Origin: Ruminococcaceae bacterium UBA6413 | GTDB lineage: Bacteria; Bacillota; Clostridia; Oscillospirales; Ruminococcaceae | Reading direction: 5' to 3' | NCBI GenBank assembly: GCA_002437415.1 | Contig: DJPL01000076.1 | Location: 1-12,484 of the forward strand | Length of the DNA: 12,484 bases | Shown: one piece after another, positions 6,253 through 12,484 of the stretch | Layout: every line of letters begins with the position of its first letter | How positions within the stretch are numbered: the stretch's first letter is position 1 | The notes under the pieces: generated by a model | What the model was told of the DNA's origin: nothing | Seen by the model: only the letters and a program-made list of their open reading frames with translations | Database searches by the model: none | Position numbers and translations under genes: made by a program

Positions 6253-6939
6253 ATGCACGCAGGACACAGAGAACGGATGATAAGCCGCCTTAAAGAGCAC
6301 GGCGGTGAGAGCTTTCAGTCGCATGAGTTGCTTGAAATGATGCTGTACAGCTCGTTTAAGCAATGCGACACGAACCCGATAGCTCACAGGCTTATTGACA
6401 GGTTCGGCTCGCTCAGCGGAGTATTTTCCGCAAGTGAAGCGGAGCTTTGTGAGGTCGAGGGCGTAGGAAAATCTACCGCGCAGATGATAGTCGTACTGCG
6501 TGCAAATATCGAGCGTATGCTGTCTGAGAGCGTTCAGAGAGGTGAATCGCTCAGAGCGTCGGGAGCAGTCAAGGATTATTGCACGGGACTGTTCCGCTTT
6601 GCCGATACAGAACAGCTCAGAATGATATTTCTTGACAGTGAGTATTGCTTCGTGTCACAGGAGATAATAAGCACGGGCGCGCTTGAGCAGGTGCATCCCG
6701 ATATGATGAGATTGCTGGAAAAAGCGGTGCAAAAGCGCTGTCCTATTGCAGTTATGGCGCACAATCACCCGCGCGGCAGTGAAATGCCCTCTACAGAGGA
6801 CAAAATGATGACAAGAAATCTTTTCAACCTGCTTGAAAAGGCGGGAATTTATCTGGCAGATCACATTATAGTCGGTATGCACGGCAGTCTTTCGATGCGC
6901 GAAAACAGTATACTGCCTGATATATGGAATGATTTTTAA
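6253..6939 (+). CDS. radC: RadC family protein (JAB/MPN domain)
   Basis: Product of 228 residues, the usual length for RadC. It opens with the family hallmark MHAGHRERM.SR, followed by SHELLEMML (23-31). A helix-hairpin-helix, VEGVGKSTAQMI, lies at 68-79. The C-terminal JAMM metalloprotease-like core has VHPD (147-150), AHNHPRG (169-175, with H170 and H172 as metal ligands) and D183. RadC was once tied to recombination repair, but its biochemical role remains unsettled. I chose the ATG at 6253 (AAGGA 4 bases upstream) because the protein then begins at the conserved segment. A GTG at 6178 would add 25 residues without family likeness and would lie inside a perfect hairpin. The uvrB start is only 9 bases after its stop, so it is clearly co-transcribed with the excision-repair genes. 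Confidence 0.9.
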   Translation: MHAGHRERMISRLKEHGGESFQSHELLEMMLYSSFKQCDTNPIAHRLIDRFGSLSGVFSASEAELCEVEGVGKSTAQMIVVLRANIERMLSESVQRGESLRASGAVKDYCTGLFRFADTEQLRMIFLDSEYCFVSQEIISTGALEQVHPDMMRLLEKAVQKRCPIAVMAHNHPRGSEMPSTEDKMMTRNLFNLLEKAGIYLADHIIVGMHGSLSMRENSILPDIWNDF

Positions 6940-6948
6940 GGAGAGGAA

Positions 6949-8907
6949 ATGGACAGGTTTGTTTTAAAATCGGATTATAAGCCGATGGGCGACCAGCCGC
7001 AGGCTATAGACAGCCTTGCAAGCGGTGTGCTTGACGGCGATAAGGAGCAGGTCCTGCTCGGCGTTACGGGCTCGGGCAAAACCTTTACTATGGCGAATAT
7101 CATTGAAAAGGTCAACCGCCCAACGCTTATTCTTGCGCATAACAAGACGCTTGCGGCGCAGCTTTGCAGTGAGTTCAAGGAGTTTTTTCCCGATAATGCG
7201 GTCGAGTATTTTGTAAGCTACTATGACTATTATCAGCCCGAAGCGTATATTCCGTCGACCGATGCCTATATTGAAAAGGACAGTGCCATAAACGATGAGA
7301 TCGACCGCCTGCGCCACTCGGCAACGGCGGCTCTTGCGGAGCGCAGAGATGTAATTATCGTAGCGAGTGTAAGCTGTATCTACAGCTTAGGTAGTCCCGA
7401 GGATTACCGTGAGAATATGCTTTCTATCCGCGAGGGTCAGGAGCGCAGTCGTGACGATATAATCAAAAGACTTGTTGAAATACAGTACGAGCGCAATGAT
7501 ATGAACTTTATCCGTAACAAGTTCAGGGTAAGGGGCGATGTGCTTGAAGTATTCCCTGCGGGAAGTACATCGGACAAGGCGATAAGAATAGAATTTTTCG
7601 GCGATGAGATAGACAGGATATCAGAGATAGATATTGTGACAGGCGAGGTTAAGCGCCGCTTTTCACACGTTGCTATTTTCCCCGCATCGCATTATATTGT
7701 CAGCAAGGCAAGACTTGAAAATTCGCTTACGGAGATAGAAAACGAGATGGAAGAGCGTGTGAAGTTCTTCACCGATAATCACAAGCTGATAGAGGCGCAG
7801 AGAATAGAGCAGAGAACACGCTATGATATGGAGATGCTCCGCGAGATAGGAACGTGTAAGGGTGTCGAGAACTATTCGAGAGTTCTTGCGGGAAGAGCGC
7901 CGGGTAGCTCGCCTATTACGCTTATGCACCATTTCCCGAAGGATTTTCTTATGTTCATAGACGAGAGCCACGTTACATTGCCGCAGGTAAGAGGCATGTA
8001 CGGCGGCGACTTTGCACGAAAGAAAAACCTTGTGGATTACGGCTTCCGTCTGCCGTCCGCGTATGATAACCGACCGATGAACTTTGACGAGTTCACCTCA
8101 ATGATAAATCAGGTCATCTATGTTTCGGCAACGCCCGGCGAATACGAAAAGAGCCACGCGGTAAACACTGCCGAGCAGGTCATACGTCCTACAGGTCTGC
8201 TTGACCCGATAATTGAAATAAAGCCTGTTGCGGGTCAGATCGAGGATCTTTATTCCGAGATCAACGAGCGCACCAAAAAGGGCGAATGTGTGCTTATCAC
8301 CACGCTTACAAAGAAAATGGCGGAGGATCTGACGGCATATTATGAAAAGCTCGGCGTGAAGATACGCTATATGCACCACGACATTGATTCTATCGAGCGT
8401 ATGGAGATAATCAGGGATCTGCGTATGCACGTCTTTGATGTGCTTGTCGGAATTAACCTGCTGAGAGAGGGTCTTGACCTGCCGGAGGTATCGCTCGTTG
8501 CGATACTTGATGCGGATAAGGAGGGCTTTTTACGAAGCGAGACCTCACTTATACAGACGATAGGCAGAGCGGCAAGAAACGCAGAGGGCAAGGTCATAAT
8601 GTATGCCGATACTGTTACAGACAGTATGGAAAAGGCAGTGACCGAAACCAACCGCCGCCGTGAAATTCAGATGAAGTATAACGAAGAACACGGTATTACG
8701 CCTAAGACTATCGTAAAGGACGTAAGAGCGGTGCTTGAAATATCCACGGGCAAGGATAAGGGCAAGAAGAGAAAGTATACAAAGGCAGAGCGTGAGGCGC
8801 TTATAAAGCAGTACACAGCCGAGATGAAGAATGCGGCTAAACTGCTCGACTTTGAGCATGCCGCATATCTGCGTGATAAGATAAAAGAGCTTCAGGAAAG
8901 CAAGTAA
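6949..8907 (+). CDS. uvrB: Excinuclease ABC subunit B
   Basis: UvrB is the damage-verifying helicase-like subunit of nucleotide excision repair: it is loaded by UvrA and then recruits UvrC. All 652 residues fit the family. Seen in order are Walker A GVTGSGKT (38-45), then the beta-hairpin segment YYDYYQPEAYIPSTDAYIEK that clamps DNA. The DESH box at 338-341 in FIDESHVTLPQVRGMYGGD comes next, followed by LLREGLDLPEVSLVAILDADKEG and helicase motif VI QTIGRAARN (536-544). A C-terminal UVR motif (TAEMKNAAKLLDFEHAAYLRDKI) binds UvrA or UvrC. The start follows AAGGAGAGGAA closely. It lies 9 bases after radC and 26 bases before uvrA. No key residue appears altered. Confidence 0.98.
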   Translation: MDRFVLKSDYKPMGDQPQAIDSLASGVLDGDKEQVLLGVTGSGKTFTMANIIEKVNRPTLILAHNKTLAAQLCSEFKEFFPDNAVEYFVSYYDYYQPEAYIPSTDAYIEKDSAINDEIDRLRHSATAALAERRDVIIVASVSCIYSLGSPEDYRENMLSIREGQERSRDDIIKRLVEIQYERNDMNFIRNKFRVRGDVLEVFPAGSTSDKAIRIEFFGDEIDRISEIDIVTGEVKRRFSHVAIFPASHYIVSKARLENSLTEIENEMEERVKFFTDNHKLIEAQRIEQRTRYDMEMLREIGTCKGVENYSRVLAGRAPGSSPITLMHHFPKDFLMFIDESHVTLPQVRGMYGGDFARKKNLVDYGFRLPSAYDNRPMNFDEFTSMINQVIYVSATPGEYEKSHAVNTAEQVIRPTGLLDPIIEIKPVAGQIEDLYSEINERTKKGECVLITTLTKKMAEDLTAYYEKLGVKIRYMHHDIDSIERMEIIRDLRMHVFDVLVGINLLREGLDLPEVSLVAILDADKEGFLRSETSLIQTIGRAARNAEGKVIMYADTVTDSMEKAVTETNRRREIQMKYNEEHGITPKTIVKDVRAVLEISTGKDKGKKRKYTKAEREALIKQYTAEMKNAAKLLDFEHAAYLRDKIKELQESK

Positions 8908-8933
8908 GCAAATAACGGAGATGACAAAAGAAA

Positions 8934-11786
8934 ATGGGAATAGATAAAATAATCATCAAGGGTGCAAGAGAGCATAACCTCAAAAATATAGACATAGAGC
9001 TGCCCCGCGACAAGATGATAGTAATGACGGGACTTTCGGGCTCGGGAAAATCCTCGCTTGCATTTGACACTATTTATGCGGACGGTCAGAGAAGATACAT
9101 TGAGAGCCTTTCATCGTATGCGAGAATGTTCCTCGGACAGATGGAAAAGCCCGATGTTGACAGCATAGAGGGACTTTCTCCCGCCATATCGATAGACCAG
9201 AAAACGACCTCTAAAAACCCCCGTTCAACGGTCGGCACGGTAACAGAGATATACGACTATCTCAGACTGCTTTATGCAAGAGTGGGCATACCTCACTGTC
9301 CTGTCTGCGGTAAGGAAATAAAGCAGCAGACGGTAGATCAGATAGTCGATAAGGTTATGGAGCTGCCCGAGCGCACAAAATTTCAGATCCTGTCACCTAT
9401 AGTAAGAGGCAGAAAGGGCGAATACCGCAAGGAGCTCGAGGATCTTGTAAAGCAGGGCTATGCAAGAGTGCGTGTTGACGGCATAATCTATGATCTTTCC
9501 GAGCAGATAAAGCTTGAAAAGAACAAGAAGCATAACATAGAGGTCGTAGTTGACCGACTTGTTATGAAAGAGGATATAAAGTCGCGTTTATCGGACAGTA
9601 TCGAGGTCGCGGGAAATCTTTCGGGCGGACTTATAATAATAGACGTGATCGGCGGCGAAGAGCTCAGCTTTTCACAGAACTATGCCTGCCCCGAGCACGG
9701 AGTAAGCATAGAGGAGCTTGTGCCGAGAATGTTCTCGTTCAACAATCCTTTCGGTGCGTGTCCTACCTGTACGGGTCTCGGCGTATTCAGAAGAATTGAT
9801 ATTGATCTTATACTGCCGAACCGCGACCTTACAATACGCGAAAATGCCATAAAGGCAAGCGGCTGGAAGTACGCGGACGGAACTATAGCGCAGATGTATT
9901 TTGACGCTTTGGCTAACGAATACGGCTTCAGTGTAGATCAGCCGATAAAGGAGCTGACAAAGGAGCAGTTAGACGCGGTGCTTTACGGTACGGGCGACAA
10001 GAAGATAAAGGTAGTCCGCAGTAAGGAGCAGGGCGGCGGAGTATATATGACGGCATTTGAGGGCATTGTAAACAACCTTGAAAGACGTTACAGAGAAACC
10101 ACAAGCGTATATTCAAAAGAGGATATAGCGCAGTATATGGGTGACGCGGTATGCCCCGACTGTCACGGTCAGCGACTGAAAAAAGAGGCGCTGTGCGTTA
10201 CCGTATGCGGTAAGAATATCAACGAATTTTGCGATATGAGCATAACCGAGGCGCTTGAATTTGTCAACAGCATAACGCTTTCGGAGCGTGATATGATGAT
10301 AGCCAGTCAGATACTGAAAGAGATAAAGGAGCGTCTGGGCTTCCTTAACAGCGTCGGACTTGAATATCTCACCTTATCAAGAACTGCGGGTACGCTTTCG
10401 GGCGGCGAGAGCCAGCGTATAAGGCTTGCAACGCAGATAGGAAGCAGTCTTATGGGTGTTCTGTATATCCTTGACGAGCCGAGTATCGGACTTCATCAGA
10501 GGGATAACGATAAGCTTATCGCAACGCTGAAAAGACTGCGTGACCTCGGCAACACTCTGATAGTTGTTGAGCACGATGAGGACACGATGAGGGCGGCGGA
10601 TTTTATCGTTGACATAGGTCCGGGTGCAGGTGTTCACGGTGGTGAAGTGATTTGCGCGGGTACGCTTGACGATATAATGAAGTGTGAGCGCTCGATAACA
10701 GGACAGTATCTTACAGGAAAGCTTAAGATAGAAGTCCCAGAAAAGCGCAGAAAGCCCACTAAGAAGTGGCTTAAGATAACAGGCTGTCGCGAAAACAACC
10801 TCAAAAATATCACGGTAAAGGTTCCGCTCGGGATTTTCACCTGCATTACGGGTGTATCGGGTAGCGGCAAGAGCTCGCTTGTAAACGAGATAATCTATAA
10901 GCATCTTGTCGCAAAGCTGAACCGCGCGAGAATTAAGCCCGGTGCATTTGATACATTCGAGGGAACGGAGTATCTCGACAAGGTAATAGCTATCGACCAG
11001 TCGCCTATCGGCAGAACACCGAGGAGCAACCCCGCGACCTACACGGGCGTATTCAACGATATAAGAGATCTTTTCGCATCGACAAATGACGCAAAGATGA
11101 GGGGCTACACAAGCGGCAGATTTTCATTCAACGTAAAGGGCGGACGCTGTGAAGCCTGCGAGGGTGACGGTATCAACAAGATCGAAATGCATTTCCTGCC
11201 CGATATCTATGTACCGTGCGAGGTCTGCAAGGGCAAGCGTTACAACCGCGAAACGCTCGAGGTCCACTACAGAGGTAAAAATATTTACGATGTGCTTGAA
11301 ATGACGGTGGAGGAGGGAATAACCTTCTTTGAAAACCACGAGAAAATAAAGCGCAAGCTGCAAACTCTTTACGATGTAGGTCTTGGCTATGTAAAGATAG
11401 GTCAGCCCGCAACAACGCTTTCGGGCGGTGAAGCGCAGAGAGTAAAGCTAGCTTCAGAGCTTTCAAAGCGCGCGACAGGCAAGACTGTATATATCCTTGA
11501 CGAGCCTACAACGGGACTTCACACCGCAGACGTACACAAGCTGATTGACGTACTTCAGAAGCTCACGGACGGCGGAAACACGGTACTCGTTATTGAGCAT
11601 AACCTTGATGTAATAAAAACAGCCGACTATATCATTGATATGGGACCTGAGGGCGGAAGCGGCGGCGGTACGGTGATCGCTACCGGCACTCCCGAGGACG
11701 TAGCGGCAAACCCTATAAGTTACACGGGAAGGTATTTAGCACCTATGCTCGGAGTTGAAAGAATTGAACAGGGTACTCTTGAATAA
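8934..11786 (+). CDS. uvrA: Excinuclease ABC subunit A
   Basis: UvrA is the dimeric ABC-type ATPase that finds helix distortions and loads UvrB. At 950 residues it is full length. The first ATPase half has Walker A GLSGSGKS (33-40), zinc module cysteines C122/C125 and C276/C279, signature LSGGESQR (488-495) and Walker B LDEP (513-516). The second half has Walker A GVSGSGKS (640-647), zinc finger C739, C742, C762 and C765 in GGRCEACEGDG...VPCEVCKGKRYN, signature LSGGEAQR (829-836) and Walker B LDEP (855-858). The ribosome binding site CGGAG sits about 13 bases before the ATG, longer than ideal. An ATG at 8921 with better spacing is in another frame and stops after eight codons, so 8934 stands. 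It is the last gene of the run, followed by a strong terminator. No uvrC is present here. Confidence 0.98.
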   Translation: MGIDKIIIKGAREHNLKNIDIELPRDKMIVMTGLSGSGKSSLAFDTIYADGQRRYIESLSSYARMFLGQMEKPDVDSIEGLSPAISIDQKTTSKNPRSTVGTVTEIYDYLRLLYARVGIPHCPVCGKEIKQQTVDQIVDKVMELPERTKFQILSPIVRGRKGEYRKELEDLVKQGYARVRVDGIIYDLSEQIKLEKNKKHNIEVVVDRLVMKEDIKSRLSDSIEVAGNLSGGLIIIDVIGGEELSFSQNYACPEHGVSIEELVPRMFSFNNPFGACPTCTGLGVFRRIDIDLILPNRDLTIRENAIKASGWKYADGTIAQMYFDALANEYGFSVDQPIKELTKEQLDAVLYGTGDKKIKVVRSKEQGGGVYMTAFEGIVNNLERRYRETTSVYSKEDIAQYMGDAVCPDCHGQRLKKEALCVTVCGKNINEFCDMSITEALEFVNSITLSERDMMIASQILKEIKERLGFLNSVGLEYLTLSRTAGTLSGGESQRIRLATQIGSSLMGVLYILDEPSIGLHQRDNDKLIATLKRLRDLGNTLIVVEHDEDTMRAADFIVDIGPGAGVHGGEVICAGTLDDIMKCERSITGQYLTGKLKIEVPEKRRKPTKKWLKITGCRENNLKNITVKVPLGIFTCITGVSGSGKSSLVNEIIYKHLVAKLNRARIKPGAFDTFEGTEYLDKVIAIDQSPIGRTPRSNPATYTGVFNDIRDLFASTNDAKMRGYTSGRFSFNVKGGRCEACEGDGINKIEMHFLPDIYVPCEVCKGKRYNRETLEVHYRGKNIYDVLEMTVEEGITFFENHEKIKRKLQTLYDVGLGYVKIGQPATTLSGGEAQRVKLASELSKRATGKTVYILDEPTTGLHTADVHKLIDVLQKLTDGGNTVLVIEHNLDVIKTADYIIDMGPEGGSGGGTVIATGTPEDVAANPISYTGRYLAPMLGVERIEQGTLE

Positions 11787-11837
11787 ATTTTACACAGACA
11801 GTGCCCTCAAGGATATGACGAAGCCAAATTGAATGAT

Positions 11838-11873
11838 AAAAGAGTGCATCGGCGGTAACCGGTGCACTCTTTT
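11838..11873. terminator. Bidirectional terminator between uvrA and the deformylase gene
   Basis: A 15-bp stem (11838-11852 with 11859-11873, one mismatch-like T-G pair) around the loop CGGTAA. The stem has four A on the left arm and four T on the right, so it can end transcripts from both converging genes. It lies 51 bases after uvrA and 46 bases beyond the deformylase stop. Confidence 0.85.
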
Positions 11874-11919
11874 GTGTTATTCCGTGATATAATTCGCAAA
11901 AACGCGTCACATATGTAAT

Positions 11920-12330
11920 TTATATAATTATTCCGCTCAAATGGTCGATCTCATGCTGAATGATCTGCGCAGTGAAACCGTCATAGGTTTTAATCTTTAT
12001 CTTGAAATCCTTATCAAGATATCTGACTTTTATCTTTCTGTATCGTTTTGTCTTTCGTACACCGTCAAGCGAAAGGCAACCCTCTTCGGTTTCGTATTCC
12101 TTGTCGGCTTTCAATATCTCGGGATTATACATAACTATATAATTGTTGTTATCGTTGACAGCGATTATATTCTTTAATACACCTATCATATTAGCCGCCA
12201 TACCGACACAGCGCTCGGAATTTGCAATGAGCGTTTCCAGTAAATCCTCACCTGTCTGCCTGTCATTTTCTGTCGCAGGTACGGATCTCTGCGAAAGTAT
12301 AAAAATATCCCTGTTGATTTCTTTTATCAT
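11920..12330 (-). CDS. def: Peptide deformylase family protein, short clostridial type
   Basis: 136-residue protein of the peptide deformylase family, which removes the N-formyl group from nascent proteins using a bound metal ion. Motif 2 is EGCLSL with metal ligand C85, and motif 3 is QHEIDHLSG (125-133) with H126 and H130 as metal ligands and E127 as catalytic base. Motif 1 is altered: VGMAANMIGV replaces the usual G.G.AA.Q.G, putting Met48 where the oxyanion-stabilising Gln normally stands. From memory, similar AANMIG versions occur in other Clostridia and are annotated as deformylases, so this looks like a subfamily rather than a damaged gene. The protein ends right after motif 3, lacking the C-terminal helix of longer enzymes. 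AAAGG lies 10 bases before the ATG, and a promoter lies at 12354-12383. No fmt gene is adjacent. Confidence 0.88.
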   Translation of the reverse strand: MIKEINRDIFILSQRSVPATENDRQTGEDLLETLIANSERCVGMAANMIGVLKNIIAVNDNNNYIVMYNPEILKADKEYETEEGCLSLDGVRKTKRYRKIKVRYLDKDFKIKIKTYDGFTAQIIQHEIDHLSGIII

Positions 12331-12353
12331 TATACATCAGCCTTTCTCTTTTT

Positions 12354-12383
12354 ATTTTACCATACTTCAAGCCGTTTTGGCAA
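12354..12383 (-). promoter_or_regulatory. Probable promoter of the deformylase gene
   Basis: Minus strand: -35 TTGCCA (12383-12378), 18-bp spacer, -10 TAAAAT (12359-12354), 24 bases before the start codon. This leaves a very short leader. Confidence 0.55.
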
Positions 12384-12393
12384 GTGGGGTGAA

Positions 12394-12410
12394 TTTGTGC
12401 ATTGCACAAA
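12394..12410. promoter_or_regulatory. 17-bp perfect dyad, operator-like
   Basis: TTTGTGCA-T-TGCACAAA is a perfect 8-bp inverted repeat with a 1-base centre. It lies 10 bases upstream of the deformylase -35 and 28 bases from the -35 of a possible divergent promoter, a usual place for a dimeric regulator. No regulator can be named from sequence alone. There is no T-run to make it a terminator. Confidence 0.45.
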
Positions 12411-12438
12411 ATGTAACCTCTTTGTGCTGAATACGATA

Positions 12439-12467
12439 TTGCTTATTGTGCTTGTTTGTATTATAAT
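12439..12467 (+). promoter_or_regulatory. Possible rightward promoter for a gene beyond the window
   Basis: -35-like TTGCTT (12439-12444), 17-bp spacer, perfect -10 TATAAT (12462-12467). No start codon with a coding frame follows before the edge, so its gene would lie outside. Confidence 0.4.
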
Positions 12468-12484
12468 AACCTCAGACTCATAAT

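Noticed and set aside
11941..12430. Rightward frames over and upstream of the deformylase gene
   Set aside because: They are antisense to a gene with clear motifs, are hydrophobic and low in complexity, and lack a ribosome binding site.
1..12484. tRNA, rRNA, insertion sequence or phage genes
   Set aside because: No cloverleaf with a CCA end, no rRNA-like sequence, and no transposase, integrase or phage protein in any frame.

Overview
The window looks like chromosomal DNA of a low-to-mid-GC Gram-positive anaerobe of the class Clostridia, most likely a gut or rumen member of the Oscillospiraceae (Ruminococcus or [Eubacterium] siraeum type). This is inferred from the codon habit (AGA, ATA and AAG rich), the fibronectin type III surface-protein tail, a clostridial-type short peptide deformylase and a stand-alone LUD-domain protein. 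The genus is not proven by anything I can compute here.

Layout. (1) Bases 1-1017: the C-terminal end of a fibronectin type III repeat protein (+), cut by the left edge and closed by an intrinsic terminator. It is followed by a GC-rich imperfect tandem repeat, then a severed second copy of the same protein's last ~28 codons with its own terminator. (2) Bases 1018-1690: a gene-free stretch dominated by an inverted-repeat-rich array with an exact 102-bp period, ending one base short of the next gene's stop codon. (3) Bases 1691-2329 (-): an LUD-domain protein (LutC-like). It shares a short divergent promoter region with the rightward genes. (4) Bases 2522-11786 (+): a long co-directional run with mostly short gaps: mannose-6-phosphate isomerase, ROK-family sugar kinase, dihydroxy-acid dehydratase, RadC, UvrB, UvrA. 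A bidirectional terminator follows uvrA. (5) Bases 11920-12330 (-): a short peptide deformylase-family protein converging on uvrA. Upstream of it are a perfect dyad and a probable divergent promoter for a gene beyond the right edge.

How the genes fit together. manA and the ROK kinase form a plausible hexose-entry pair that feeds fructose-6-P and glucose-6-P into glycolysis. ilvD serves branched-chain amino acid synthesis. uvrB and uvrA supply the damage-recognition and loading parts of nucleotide excision repair, with radC directly in front. No uvrC is visible, and I saw no obvious SOS box in front of radC. The run reads as ordinary housekeeping genes, with one strong promoter seen in front of manA and one extra hairpin between ilvD and radC.

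I find no convincing new enzyme or defence system. The parts most worth a second look are the repeat island at 671-1690, the duplicated FN3 tail in it, the deformylase with an altered motif 1, and the 17-bp dyad at 12394-12410.
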